Assembly (NCBI RefSeq): GCF_019977735.1
Contig: NZ_AP025019.1
Coordinates: 62,001-126,000, forward strand
Source: Calothrix sp. PCC 7716
GTDB taxonomy: Bacteria > Cyanobacteriota > Cyanobacteriia > Cyanobacteriales > Nostocaceae
Reading direction: 5' to 3'
Length of the DNA stretch: 64,000 nt
Shown: one piece after another, positions 26,119 through 35,155 of the stretch
Layout of the letters: every line of letters starts with the position of its first letter
Numbering within the stretch: the stretch's first letter is position 1
The notes under the pieces: model-generated
Database searches by the model: none
Told to the model about the DNA's origin: nothing
What the model saw: the letters and a program-made list of their open reading frames with translations, nothing else
Made by a program: the position numbers and the translations under genes

Positions 26119-26130
26119 GTGCTAACGCAC
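26119..26130 (+). promoter_or_regulatory. TRAC-loop hairpin, copy 2
   Basis: GTGC-TAAC-GCAC, 29 bases before the ATG at 26160. Its presence supports that start over the GTG at 26103. Confidence 0.6.
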
Positions 26131-26159
26131 AAAAAGAGTGTAAAATTGATAATAAAATC

Positions 26160-26450
26160 ATGAAAAAAGTTACAGGTAGAATCGTAAGTAATTTAAGTGA
26201 TACTTATTTATTGACAGAGGAAGGAGAGAAATTTAGCTTTTTCCCAACTGCTCAAAGAAAAATTGAACAAAGTTGGTCGAATGAAGAATTCACCCAAACA
26301 GAGATAGAATGGGAAGAGATAGAAAATCGTCTTTCAACATTCATCACAAAAAAAAGAGTAAATGCTCTTGTAGAAGTAGGCGGAATCAATTGTATTTGGA
26401 ATCCAACGCGCGCAGGTAATGTTCAAAAATTCTCATTTATTGATGATTAA
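26160..26450 (+). CDS. Hypothetical protein, 96 residues
   Basis: Starts MKKVTGRIVSNLSDTYLLTE; beta-rich N-terminus and acidic middle (QTEIEWEEIENR). An upstream GTG in frame would add 19 residues, but the hairpin lies between them. No family recognised. Confidence 0.55.
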   Translation: MKKVTGRIVSNLSDTYLLTEEGEKFSFFPTAQRKIEQSWSNEEFTQTEIEWEEIENRLSTFITKKRVNALVEVGGINCIWNPTRAGNVQKFSFIDD

Positions 26451-26552
26451 TTCATTTGGGGTACGTCCAATGCGCTATCCCATTAAAAAAAAAATCGTTA
26501 TATTCAAATTCATTTTCCTCATTTAATCAACAGTAAATAGTAAGGAGTAAAT

Positions 26553-26996
26553 ATGGGTTATGCTGCATATAATCGAGGTTCGCTTAATATTCGTAGACAA
26601 ATTGAAAGGGAAGTAAAAGAAAGTTTACAAAATAGAGACACATCTGAAATTATTAGCTGGCAAAGAGCGAAAATAAAAGAATTGCTAACTGCTTATGAAG
26701 AGATAGAGGCAAAGCTAGCAGATTCAACAACCAGCTACAACGAACTAGTTGCTGAAAATAATAAGCTAAAATCTCAACTAAAAGAGGTTGAGGCAGAAAA
26801 TATAAAGCTAAATGCGAAAGTTGACAGATTAAGACATGGATTTAAATCGGCTAATCTATCTTTAATAGAATTTACCCGAAGATGGAAACTCGTCTCACAA
26901 ATCTTGCGCGACAACTACACCGAAAAGCAAATAGCACAGTTAAAAGAGAGCGTTTATCAAAGATTCCCACAATTAAGGCGCCATATTCCCAAATAG
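26553..26996 (+). CDS. Coiled-coil protein, 147 residues
   Basis: GGAG precedes the ATG. Residues about 45-110 have a heptad pattern (ELLTAYEEIEAKLADSTTSY, KLKSQLKEVEAENIKLNAKV) typical of a coiled coil; the ends are basic. Probably a structural or DNA-associated plasmid protein; function unknown. Confidence 0.6.
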   Translation: MGYAAYNRGSLNIRRQIEREVKESLQNRDTSEIISWQRAKIKELLTAYEEIEAKLADSTTSYNELVAENNKLKSQLKEVEAENIKLNAKVDRLRHGFKSANLSLIEFTRRWKLVSQILRDNYTEKQIAQLKESVYQRFPQLRRHIPK

Positions 26997-27049
26997 TAAA
27001 AAACACATAACTCACCTACAAACCAACGTAATAACATTAGTCAACCAAA

Positions 27050-27496
27050 ATGAATATTATCAAATATCGAGATGGAATTCTTAACAGCAAAAGCACAGTT
27101 TACTGTGGAAGACCCAAAAAGCAAGAATATCGTGATGGAGAATTACTAATCGGTCTAGGTAATCCCTTTTCTTGGAAAAAATCAAAGTTTGTGAAGTTTG
27201 AAGTAGCCAACCTTGAAGAATGCCTTGTTCAATATCGCAAGTGGTTATTCAAAATTATCAAGGCACATCTTACAAATGATATCTCAAAATTGGCAACCTG
27301 GGAACAAGATTACCTTGAGAAATTTTTAGAACTATCTCAAAAAGTCAAGCAGGGTAAGGTTACAAACTTGGTTTGCTGGTGCGTCAACGTAAAAAATTAT
27401 AACCCTGAGTCTAAAAACGAACAGTGTCACGCACAAATTTTATACAAAGCGTGTATCTGGTATAACTCATCAAAGGCTTCTTACAACCAAAGCTAA
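27050..27496 (+). CDS. DUF4326-family protein
   Basis: 148 residues. VYCGRPKKQEYRDG, LGNPFSWKKSKF, a YRKWLF segment and the ending LVCWC...CHAQILYK match the conserved pattern of DUF4326 (GRP..., LGNPF, CWC, CHA). The family is common on phages and plasmids and has no firmly assigned reaction; the Cys/His motif may bind metal. The start ATG is the first in frame. Confidence 0.8.
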   Translation: MNIIKYRDGILNSKSTVYCGRPKKQEYRDGELLIGLGNPFSWKKSKFVKFEVANLEECLVQYRKWLFKIIKAHLTNDISKLATWEQDYLEKFLELSQKVKQGKVTNLVCWCVNVKNYNPESKNEQCHAQILYKACIWYNSSKASYNQS

Positions 27497-27600
27497 ATCA
27501 ACAGCCTACTCCCCAAGCGAGATTAGAATGTTTCCAGCAAAGTGAAGTAGAGTGGGAAATCGAAAATCGAAATGCATCTAAAATACAAACAACTAACGCC

Positions 27601-27711
27601 ATGAACGACGCATATAATAGCCAAATCGCACGTGCTGGCGGGTACGAAACCGTTAAAAGAGACGGAATTACATACTACATTGATGTAGAGCCATCGGAGG
27701 TTGCATTTTAA
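27601..27711 (+). CDS. Short hypothetical protein, 36 residues
   Basis: ATG start, reads MNDAYNSQIARAGGYETVKR and ends VEPSEVAF. The frame is open 46 codons further upstream without ATG, so it could be the tail of a longer product. It converges on the Mrr-type gene. Confidence 0.35.
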   Translation: MNDAYNSQIARAGGYETVKRDGITYYIDVEPSEVAF

Positions 27712-27720
27712 ATAGTCCCG

Positions 27721-28293
27721 TCATGCGCTTAATTTTACAAATTCAATCAAAGTCTGTCCACTAATCAAAAATACATACGGGTGAGTAGCAAGAAACTCGC
27801 GACAGGAGGCACCAGTCTTACCCGTGTGTATAAAATAACCGCCAGCACATTTATTTTTTTTGATAACGGCACCAAATTCTTGTAGATGCGCTAACTTTAT
27901 ACCCCCACTGTAGCGCTTCGCCTGTATCAGGTAAAGGCGCCCATCAATATAAACCTTTCCATCAATACCACCATCCCCCGTATACCGTGTACCTCGTACA
28001 ATTTTGTACCCTTGTCTTTGAAAACAAGTTAACAAAAATTCTTCAAATACAAAAGGTTCAATTTTACGAAGGTATTCAATTACAGCAGGTAAAGGGTCAT
28101 AACTACTGTTGATTATTTTCAATACTGTGAAAAGCACATTGTTAGAATATTGAATATTTGCTTGCTTAGTCTGCTTTCTTAACTGTGCGCGCTTTATCCC
28201 ATAACGCTTTCTTTTTTTCTTTGTCGGCGGCAGCAATACTGGAATAAGGAATACTAAACAAACTACCAAGACAACGACTAAGATATTGCTCAT
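27721..28293 (-). CDS. Membrane-anchored Mrr-type restriction endonuclease
   Basis: 190 residues. Residues 3-22 are a transmembrane segment (NILVVVLVVCLVFLIPVLL) followed by a basic stretch. Residues about 82-185 carry the Mrr catalytic domain: FEEFLLTCFQRQGY, then GDGGIDGKVYIDGRLYLIQAKRY with the Asp and QxK catalytic residues, and GGYFIHTG. Such proteins cut modified or foreign DNA; the membrane anchor suggests action on incoming DNA. The gene is alone on its strand. Confidence 0.82.
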   Translation of the reverse strand: MSNILVVVLVVCLVFLIPVLLPPTKKKRKRYGIKRAQLRKQTKQANIQYSNNVLFTVLKIINSSYDPLPAVIEYLRKIEPFVFEEFLLTCFQRQGYKIVRGTRYTGDGGIDGKVYIDGRLYLIQAKRYSGGIKLAHLQEFGAVIKKNKCAGGYFIHTGKTGASCREFLATHPYVFLISGQTLIEFVKLSA

Positions 28294-28513
28294 GTGTTTA
28301 AAGAATTAAAATACTGTATTAATAGTAGTAAGTCAAAAATACAAATACAAGATTTTTTACTTTTTCTAAAAATTTTATTAATTCTTGACATATTACTTAC
28401 GCTACTATCTTTATTTCTCACTATTAAATTATAGAATTATTAAAAAATTCAATATTAAGGTATAGGCTTAAGCCTCAATATATGTGTATTGCAACAAAGG
28501 AAAGTACAACCGT

Positions 28514-29293
28514 ATGGAATTAGAAATGGAAGAATCAGCGCGTAAAGAATTTCGGTTGCTGCTAACTGAAGTGCTGGGTATGGCGCCAATCAATTTAGCA
28601 AAAACAATATTGATTGATGTACAAGCTGCATTTAAAAATTATGGAACAGCAGCTACACGCTCACAAATTGATACATTGAATTATTATAAAGAGCGAATTG
28701 AGGAATCAGCTATAGCAGCAGGACTACCAAAACTACCAACACAAGTAGTCAAAGCATTAGACGAAGCCGCTAAAGTACTACATGATGAAACTCTGCCACA
28801 TCATGAATTAAATGTTCCATTCATGGCACACGTTTACTATGTAGTAGGAGTATTACTTGAAAGCCACGTTACAGATGAAAACTTTTTATCTGCTGCTGCA
28901 CTATTCCATGCAGTAGAAAAGGGCATACTCACACTTGATGATATTAAATCATCATTTAGTAAAGAAACAAGGCGCCTCGTTGAAAGTTTAACGAGTGTTA
29001 GCGAACTTGAACGTAACACTCCTAAATGGCAACGCTTTGAAATGCTTCTCGCTAAAGCTCATTCGGCGCCAGATGATATTAAAGATACTGTCAATTTTGT
29101 TTGGGCAGCAGAAACAATCGCGATGGGTTCTTACTTTTACGCTGCTGAACTTGAAGGGAATCACAAGCTAGACCCAGATGGAGAGGTGCGCTCCTTCTAC
29201 AGCAAACTAATACCAATAATTTTGGAGTCTCTAAAACATGGGTTAATTAACAGCCAGCTACGGACACTAAGACAAAAACTATTCTGGCGTTAA
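28514..29293 (+). CDS. HD-domain-like protein related to RelA/SpoT, catalytic HD lost
   Basis: 259 residues from the ATG at 28514. Residues about 105-170 (FMAHVYYVVGVLLESHVTDE, AALFHAVEKGILTLDDIKSS, FSKETRRLVESL) align with the HD hydrolase domain of RelA/SpoT-like proteins, but the HD pair reads HA, so metal binding and hydrolysis are probably lost. No synthetase domain is present. It may be a regulatory or degenerate paralogue. Identification is from motif pattern and moderate. Confidence 0.5.
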   Translation: MELEMEESARKEFRLLLTEVLGMAPINLAKTILIDVQAAFKNYGTAATRSQIDTLNYYKERIEESAIAAGLPKLPTQVVKALDEAAKVLHDETLPHHELNVPFMAHVYYVVGVLLESHVTDENFLSAAALFHAVEKGILTLDDIKSSFSKETRRLVESLTSVSELERNTPKWQRFEMLLAKAHSAPDDIKDTVNFVWAAETIAMGSYFYAAELEGNHKLDPDGEVRSFYSKLIPIILESLKHGLINSQLRTLRQKLFWR

Positions 29294-29445
29294 TTATCAT
29301 TTGGCATTGGGGTATTCCAGTGCCATGTTAATTTGCCATCCACATCAAAGTCTATTTTTGAATTCGGCTGTAGATAAAGAATAGGAGCCAATCTACAACC
29401 TTCGAGCTTACAAGATGGCTTAGGAACATCATAATAAAATCGCAT
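29290..29445 (-). CDS. Small hypothetical protein, 51 residues
   Basis: Starts MRFYYDVPKPSCKLEGCRLA; its end overlaps the end of the HD-like gene by four bases. A longer frame (to 29514) adds a hydrophobic N-terminus but looks less like coding sequence. Unknown function. Confidence 0.4.
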   Translation of the reverse strand: MRFYYDVPKPSCKLEGCRLAPILYLQPNSKIDFDVDGKLTWHWNTPMPNDN

Positions 29446-29567
29446 AACTTCGCTTTTCGTCAACAAAATATTTTTATTTATTATTTTTAGAAATATTATA
29501 CATAATAATAGCAATTTACTTGCTTTTTTGCTAAAAATTAATCAATACACACGCACATCTTTAACGC

Positions 29568-32054
29568 ATGACTACCAGCATTAGTCTTCGAGATTATCAA
29601 ATAGACGTAATAAACCAAACTTATCAGCATTTTGATTCGGGTAAAGTATCAGTGCTATTATATGCCCCAACAGGTGCCGGAAAAACAGTTATCGCCTCAC
29701 AGGTAATCGCTGATTATGTCAAAAAAGGCAAGCGCGTAATGTTTATGGTGCATCGCGGTAAACTAGTACGCCAAACGCTCGATAAACTCAGCAAGCTTTT
29801 TGGCATTGAAGCAGGTGTTATTTGGAGTGATTACTACACTCCCGACTATAGTAAACCTGTCCAAATCGCTATGCTACAAACCATCCGTAATCGCGAACTG
29901 CCACCAGATATTGATTTGGTTATCCTCGATGAAGCTCACACTGGCGCCTACTTCAAAATATGGAGCCAAATCATGGATTATTACTCAGGAGGTATTTGGT
30001 TGTTCAGCAAAACACAATTTCTTGGCTTGTCAGCTACTCCTTGGCGTGCTAAATCAAATCAAGGCTACTGTCAATTTTTTCAAACCATTGTTAAGGCGCC
30101 CTACCCCAATCAATTAATCGAACAAGGCGATTTATGCCGCGCGCGTCAATTTGGCTACACCCACCTTATTGATGAATCTAAGCTCAAAGTCGTTGATGGT
30201 GAATATACAGAAAAATCAATGGCTGAAGTCTGTACTCCAGCATTAAATACAGAAATAGTTAAAATTTACTTGGAAAAAGACCCAGAAGTAAAGCGTAAAT
30301 TAATCGCGTTTTGTGCAACAGTCAAACAAGCCGAAGATTTAGCATATCAATTCAACTTAGTCGGTATTGAAGCCGAATGTATTGTTGGAGAAACACCAGA
30401 TTGTAAGCGCGAAGAAGCATATGAAAAATTCAGTAAAGGCACGATAAAATTAATATCTTCTTGTAATGTTTTAACGGAAGGTTTTGATGAACCAACAGTA
30501 ACTAGCTTACTTGTTTGTAGACCAGTTAAGTCACGCGCATTATGGGTACAAATGACAGGTCGTGGACTTAGAAGACATCAAGATAAAGAAGATTGTTGGT
30601 TCTTTGATTTCTGCGGAAACATCAAGCGACTCAAATTACCAACCGAAGCCCATGAATTATCACTATGCCCCAGCAACAAACCTCTAAAAGTAACTTCTAC
30701 TAAAATATGTCCTGAATGCGACAGCACTATCCCATTCTATGAAAGATATTGCCCACACTGCGGATACATGTTCGATTCTCTCGGCAAAAAAGCTGCTGCC
30801 GCATCGGTAAAACGCAAATTTGAAGAAATATTATCCTCCCAACAACAAAAACAAGTCAAGTATATCAAAACACTAGCTATCAATGCCTACAATAATCGTA
30901 AACCAATTGATATAGAAAAAGAATTTTACAAAAAATTCAATTATCTAATGCCCGAAGAATGGTACAATGGCTTAATATTTAACTCAAACGAAAAAACCTG
31001 GAATGCCGCACTACAGCACTATTGGCGTTACATGTTACAAATTAATAAAGATGTCAACTTAATCGAAACGCGCGCAAGAATTGAAAGATGTATTCAGCGT
31101 GAATTTAAATCAGGAATAATGAGCCAACTTACCAATTTAGATGTTGTATTCGACGAACAAAAAAAAGAAAAAGTCAAACGCTTGATAGCCTACCAGCCTT
31201 GGTGGCTAATTCTTGGGCAATCAAAACCAATAGACGCAGACTCAATTCAAATTGCTTACACTCAAACCAAAGGTGCCTACCAATCACGCTATGCACCCGA
31301 TGCCGATACCATTACAGCCTATGCCGAATTACTTGATATGGCCATAACCGAAGCCATCGAATACCACACAATAGACCCCGAAACAATCGAAAAACATGTT
31401 CATAATATCAAAACTAATATACGCAATGGTGCGTTTAAATTTGTATCACAATATATATTGAACCTGACACAATCGGCAAAAGAGCGCGTATGGAATCAGT
31501 TAACTAGGGTAGAAAAAGAACTTTACCGCACTTGGAAAGAAAAATTTGGCGAGATTCCCGTGCAGCAGCATACTGTTAAAACAAAAGCTGAGATTCAATC
31601 TACTGATATAGCGCCACCTGTCTTGAAAACTCAACCCAAGGAGGCGCCTATATCTAAATATGTAACAACAGCACCAATACTAAAAAATGCTGCTAATGCT
31701 CGGCAAGAGAATAGCAACCAACAAATTAATACTAACACACAACAGCAAATTAATATACCAAGTGTTGTCAATAATACAGTAGCAGCAAAAGAAAAAACTT
31801 CTTCAGTAATGGGTAGCTTACAGTTAACCTTATTTCCAGAAAGCGAAGCCGAAAAAGCGATTAATGATGTGTATAACCCACTTAGGTTATGTATTGATGA
31901 TTGGGTAAAAGCTAACAATCCAAAGCGAAGCAACTACAACGATGAAGGTCGAATCTTAAAAATCCACCCTAGTGATAAAAGACTATGCTATGTAGATTTA
32001 AAAAAATCTGGTAGGTGTTGGTGTCGGCTGGTTGACTTAAAGCGCGCAAATTGA
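29568..32054 (+). CDS. SF2 DEAD/DEAH-type helicase with zinc ribbon
   Basis: 828 residues. N-terminal helicase core: motif I APTGAGKTV (about residue 33), motif II LDEAH (about 119), motif III LSATP (about 158), motif VI QMTGRGLRRH (about 328). A four-Cys ribbon follows (CPECDSTIPFYERYCPHCG, about 382). The N-terminal half resembles RadD-type DNA helicases; the C-terminal 400 residues are plasmid-specific with a Gln/Asn-rich linker. Probably assists plasmid replication, repair or transfer. Terminator-like hairpin at 32068. Confidence 0.85.
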   Translation: MTTSISLRDYQIDVINQTYQHFDSGKVSVLLYAPTGAGKTVIASQVIADYVKKGKRVMFMVHRGKLVRQTLDKLSKLFGIEAGVIWSDYYTPDYSKPVQIAMLQTIRNRELPPDIDLVILDEAHTGAYFKIWSQIMDYYSGGIWLFSKTQFLGLSATPWRAKSNQGYCQFFQTIVKAPYPNQLIEQGDLCRARQFGYTHLIDESKLKVVDGEYTEKSMAEVCTPALNTEIVKIYLEKDPEVKRKLIAFCATVKQAEDLAYQFNLVGIEAECIVGETPDCKREEAYEKFSKGTIKLISSCNVLTEGFDEPTVTSLLVCRPVKSRALWVQMTGRGLRRHQDKEDCWFFDFCGNIKRLKLPTEAHELSLCPSNKPLKVTSTKICPECDSTIPFYERYCPHCGYMFDSLGKKAAAASVKRKFEEILSSQQQKQVKYIKTLAINAYNNRKPIDIEKEFYKKFNYLMPEEWYNGLIFNSNEKTWNAALQHYWRYMLQINKDVNLIETRARIERCIQREFKSGIMSQLTNLDVVFDEQKKEKVKRLIAYQPWWLILGQSKPIDADSIQIAYTQTKGAYQSRYAPDADTITAYAELLDMAITEAIEYHTIDPETIEKHVHNIKTNIRNGAFKFVSQYILNLTQSAKERVWNQLTRVEKELYRTWKEKFGEIPVQQHTVKTKAEIQSTDIAPPVLKTQPKEAPISKYVTTAPILKNAANARQENSNQQINTNTQQQINIPSVVNNTVAAKEKTSSVMGSLQLTLFPESEAEKAINDVYNPLRLCIDDWVKANNPKRSNYNDEGRILKIHPSDKRLCYVDLKKSGRCWCRLVDLKRAN

Positions 32055-32067
32055 AATATTACTTATC

Positions 32068-32091
32068 GGAGTGGTTCTTGAGAGACACTCC
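32068..32091 (+). terminator. GGAGTG/CACTCC hairpin, copy 2
   Basis: GGAGTG and CACTCC with loop GTTCTTGAGAGA, 14 bases after the helicase stop. Same family as 6408, 33898 and 51521. Confidence 0.55.
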
Positions 32092-32152
32092 ACTATTATT
32101 TACTCTACTATCATTTAACTTTATTAGACTTTGATAAATTTAACAATACTGT

Positions 32153-32162
32153 CGCTAACGCG
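32153..32162 (+). promoter_or_regulatory. TRAC-loop hairpin, copy 3
   Basis: CGC-TAAC-GCG, a shorter stem. It is not directly before a gene; the next start is at 32337. Confidence 0.45.
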
Positions 32163-32166
32163 GTGA

Positions 32167-32200
32167 ATGAGTGTAAATGATAATCAAGTACTACACTCAT
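32167..32200. promoter_or_regulatory. 9-bp inverted repeat upstream of the MerR-like gene
   Basis: ATGAGTGTA (32167-32175) and TACACTCAT (32192-32200) are exact complements separated by 16 bases, a possible operator for the regulator at 32337. Confidence 0.45.
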
Positions 32201-32336
32201 GTTAAAGAAATTAGTTTTGGCTGTTGGGGTAAGGAACTGTAAATAATATGCTGGACACATATTGATAACTCTTCTAGAATGGGTAACAATGATGATGTAG
32301 TCTTAAACATCAAGCATTCCGGGAGGACACAGCGCA

Positions 32337-32648
32337 ATGACGTCAAGTATAGGAGATGCGGCGCAAGAGTTAGGAGTGTCGGTTAAGACTTTAAGGCGTT
32401 GGGCAGATAGTGGGAAAATTAAGTCAGTGCGAAGCCCATCAGGTCAGCGAAGATTTAATTTGTTAGACATTAAGCGTATTACACCGCGTGACCTTAAAGA
32501 ACTAGATACGCGAATAACATTGCGTTTTTACCGGAAAAATGAGAATTGGTATGTCGCGGCAACAACAGGCATGGCATCAGGAATAAATCTGATAAATTTT
32601 CATGCTTTTGAGCAAGATAAACCTGTAGAGGTATCTTGCACTAACTAA
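32337..32648 (+). CDS. MerR-like helix-turn-helix protein
   Basis: 103 residues. Residues 4-45 (IGDAAQELGVSVKTLRRW, then SPSGQRRF) are a MerR/excisionase-type DNA-binding domain close to that of IS607 TnpA, but no recombinase follows; the tail (ITLRFYRKNENWYVAATTGM) is a beta-rich unknown domain. GGGAGGACA precedes the ATG. Probably a plasmid regulator. The inverted repeat at 32167 is a candidate binding site. Confidence 0.75.
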   Translation: MTSSIGDAAQELGVSVKTLRRWADSGKIKSVRSPSGQRRFNLLDIKRITPRDLKELDTRITLRFYRKNENWYVAATTGMASGINLINFHAFEQDKPVEVSCTN

Positions 32649-32649
32649 G

Positions 32650-33072
32650 TTACGAGTAGCACGGCGCCGAAGTCGTGCTTACTTTTGAGTTTATTTTTAC
32701 GGTCGGCAAATCGTACCTTAAACTCGCGTCAAGTATTTCTTGCTTCTCTAATCCATTTTTCCAATTTAATAAATGTCCTTCCATAAACTCAGTAACGCTC
32801 AAACGAGCGGAAACGAGCCATATATAATAACTACCTTTTATTGTAAACATCAAAGTAAAATATACAAAAATACCATCAGATGCTCTAGCTATACCTACCT
32901 GCTTCTCATAAATATAGGAAGCAGCCTCTCTCAACCTTTTTTGACAATTTAGCCTGCCAAACAAAAAAGGCTGCACTATACCTTTATTGCGAAAAATTTC
33001 AAACGATAAAGGTACAGTTTCTATCGTATAACCAAGCTCTTTACTTACTTCGTTAAGTTTTTCCAACGTCAT
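32650..33072 (-). CDS. Hypothetical protein, 140 residues
   Basis: Convergent with the MerR-like gene, one base between stops. ATG start. Mixed alpha/beta pattern (RASDGIFVYFTLMFTIKGSY); no motif recognised. It probably shares a minus-strand transcript with the Cys-rich gene at 33109, 36 bases upstream. Confidence 0.55.
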   Translation of the reverse strand: MTLEKLNEVSKELGYTIETVPLSFEIFRNKGIVQPFLFGRLNCQKRLREAASYIYEKQVGIARASDGIFVYFTLMFTIKGSYYIWLVSARLSVTEFMEGHLLNWKNGLEKQEILDASLRYDLPTVKINSKVSTTSAPCYS

Positions 33073-33108
33073 ATACTAAAACCAAATTTATTCACGCCTA
33101 ATATTTTA

Positions 33109-33384
33109 TCAAAGTTGCGCGCGCTTTTTGTATTCAGGACACGGTATATTCGTTAATCCACTGGGGTATATAGCACAAAGAAAACCCCTTTCATACGCAC
33201 ACCCAGAAGCGCAATTCAAACAATTTACAACTTGGTTAGCAATCATCGCATTATCTATACTCTCATCTTTGAATGCACTTACAAATCTAAATAAGGGCCG
33301 ATTGTGCTTGATTACCGCTTCTTGCTCCTTGACTAAACGTTGCCGCTCTCTATATCGGTCTATTTCGACTCTTTTTCTTTTCAA
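33109..33384 (-). CDS. Cys-rich small protein
   Basis: 91 residues, TTG start; no ATG precedes. Five cysteines in the last 40 residues (CLNCASGCAYERGFLCAIYP, then PCPEYK) suggest a zinc- or metal-binding tail similar in style to the larger protein at 46586. The N-terminus is a basic helix. Function unknown. Confidence 0.55.
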   Translation of the reverse strand: MKRKRVEIDRYRERQRLVKEQEAVIKHNRPLFRFVSAFKDESIDNAMIANQVVNCLNCASGCAYERGFLCAIYPSGLTNIPCPEYKKRAQL

Positions 33385-33527
33385 CGCTTATTTTAAATTA
33401 CCTATAATACTAATATAGAATACCCTCAAACAAAAATCTCAAAGCGTAACAGTAAAAAAACACACTGATTAATTGACAAAATGCATCAATGTCTAGACAT
33501 TTTTTTGTAAATAACTGAGGCACAGAG

Positions 33528-33719
33528 ATGAATATTGAACAATTTGAAGATGAATTTCCTGAATTTTATGTAGACTACGGATTCAAAATGAATCCCACTC
33601 CATCTCCTGCATATCCAGAATTATTAGCCGAAGAAAAATATTACGCAACTATTGAAAAAGCAATGGCAGAAAATACGCCCGACTCCTACTTTATAAAACT
33701 AACAAATGAAAACTCTTGA
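33528..33719 (+). CDS. Small acidic protein, 63 residues
   Basis: Starts MNIEQFEDEFPEFYVDYGFK and is strongly acidic. Its end overlaps the ATG of the next small gene, implying coupled translation. No family recognised. Confidence 0.5.
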   Translation: MNIEQFEDEFPEFYVDYGFKMNPTPSPAYPELLAEEKYYATIEKAMAENTPDSYFIKLTNENS

Positions 33720-33822
33720 AGTCGGTACATTTCCTTGTACTCTCCAAGAATACGATTCTCAGGCAATTCCACAACAAGTAATTGAAGCAGCACAATCCTA
33801 CAAACCACCTTCTTTAATCTAA
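33706..33822 (+). CDS. Short protein, 38 residues
   Basis: The ATG lies inside the end of the 33528 gene in another frame (overlap of 14 bases). Reads MKTLEVGTFPCTLQEYDSQA. The overlap suggests the two are made together. A GGAGTGG hairpin follows at 33898. Confidence 0.45.
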   Translation: MKTLEVGTFPCTLQEYDSQAIPQQVIEAAQSYKPPSLI

Positions 33823-33897
33823 AGCCAAGGTTCGGTTTACCATAATAATAAGTGTGACAAACCGAATAACGTAATTGAAAAGCACTCTGTCTGATTA

Positions 33898-33926
33898 TTG
33901 GAGTGGGATGTTGAGAGCCACTCCAA
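33898..33926 (+). terminator. GGAGTGG/CCACTCC hairpin, copy 3
   Basis: TTGGAGTGG and CCACTCCAA (9 bp) with loop GATGTTGAGAG, after the small gene pair. Confidence 0.6.
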
Positions 33927-34066
33927 CATGGTTAGTTAATTTAATTTTATTTTTCAAAGCGGGTCGGCACCTCGTACTATAAAAATCTTTAGAATGTTAG
34001 TAACTTTCAGTACATAGCTTTTAGGTATTATATTCTAATATACACATATAATACTAAAACCCTAAT

Positions 34067-34558
34067 ATGTCGCAGGTAAAGAAAAAGTCGCCACGCAGCA
34101 GGATATTAGTGATATTAGCAGCAGCTGCACTTGGAATGATATTGATAGGACTATTTGAAAAAAACTTATTAAATAGTCTAGGCACCACTGAGACTTCGGA
34201 AGACTACGGATACAAAGTGACAGAACTAATAGCAAACAAAAATATTAACAATAAAAATGAAGCTGGAGAAACCGCATTACATCTAGCTGTGAAAAATAAT
34301 GATTCCCGCTTGATACAAATTTTAATAAATAATGGCGCCGATGTGAATGCTGCCACGAACTACAAAGCTACGCCACTGCACTACGCTGCAAGCTTTGGCA
34401 CAAAAGGTACAATTAATTTACTTATAGAAAAAGGTTCTAATATAAACGTTGTTGACAAAAATGGCAAGAAACCTTTGGATTGGGCAATTGAAGCGAAAAA
34501 AACTGAAAATATTGAATTATTGAAAACACTCAGCAAGCAGGTAATGACTCAAAACTAA
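34067..34558 (+). CDS. Ankyrin-repeat protein with N-terminal membrane anchor
   Basis: 163 residues. Residues 12-28 are hydrophobic (ILVILAAAALGMILIGL) after a basic start, giving a membrane anchor or uncleaved signal. Three ankyrin repeats follow from about residue 63 (GETALHLAVKNND, TPLHYAASFGTKG, GKKPLDWAIEAKK). Ankyrin repeats bind proteins; partner unknown. Confidence 0.8.
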   Translation: MSQVKKKSPRSRILVILAAAALGMILIGLFEKNLLNSLGTTETSEDYGYKVTELIANKNINNKNEAGETALHLAVKNNDSRLIQILINNGADVNAATNYKATPLHYAASFGTKGTINLLIEKGSNINVVDKNGKKPLDWAIEAKKTENIELLKTLSKQVMTQN

Positions 34559-34812
34559 TAAAAGCATAAAAGGCTACTTATTTTGACCTGATACAAACAT
34601 TTGGAGTAAACGAGTAGCCTACAAGACGTGTTTAAATGAAGTGGCGCCAATGTTATTGTCGAAGTTCCCAATGGCGCCAGTTTTTACCAGAACTTGATAA
34701 GGTTTCTTCAATTGCATCTAGCTTGTAGAGCACTGACGATTAATTAGTAAACTATAACTTCGTTAAATGGTAATTTAAGATTCAATATTATTAACAAATG
34801 CAAAAGCATAAC

Positions 34813-34846
34813 GCGCGTGTAATAAATCAATCAACTCAACACGCGC
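34813..34846 (+). promoter_or_regulatory. 8-bp inverted repeat abutting a start codon
   Basis: GCGCGTGT (34813-34820) and ACACGCGC (34839-34846) are exact complements; the second arm ends one base before the ATG at 34848, so a folded transcript would hide the start. Confidence 0.55.
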
Positions 34847-34847
34847 T

Positions 34848-35081
34848 ATGACTAACAAAGAAGTAGAAGATTTTTGTACTGGGATAGGCTCCCTTGTATG
34901 GAAAAGCAATTTTGAACAATTCTGCAAAGAATGCGGCTTTAATCCAGACCATTTATACGCTCAAGAAAAGTGGGAAGAATTCAAATGCTTAAACAAATAT
35001 TTATCAAAATTTGATAACGAATTATTAACCCAGCTTGTAAGAAGTGGGTTGAAACTACCTACCCAATCTATCCCAGCGTAA
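34848..35081 (+). CDS. Small hypothetical protein, 77 residues
   Basis: Starts MTNKEVEDFCTGIGSLVWKS; helical with three Cys. Its ATG directly follows the inverted repeat at 34813, so translation may be controlled by RNA structure. No family recognised. Confidence 0.5.
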   Translation: MTNKEVEDFCTGIGSLVWKSNFEQFCKECGFNPDHLYAQEKWEEFKCLNKYLSKFDNELLTQLVRSGLKLPTQSIPA

Positions 35082-35155
35082 CCATTATTGCTGTGGTGTT
35101 GAACGCCAACCAACACCACATAACATCAATCATCAACTAGCATAATATTTTACTC

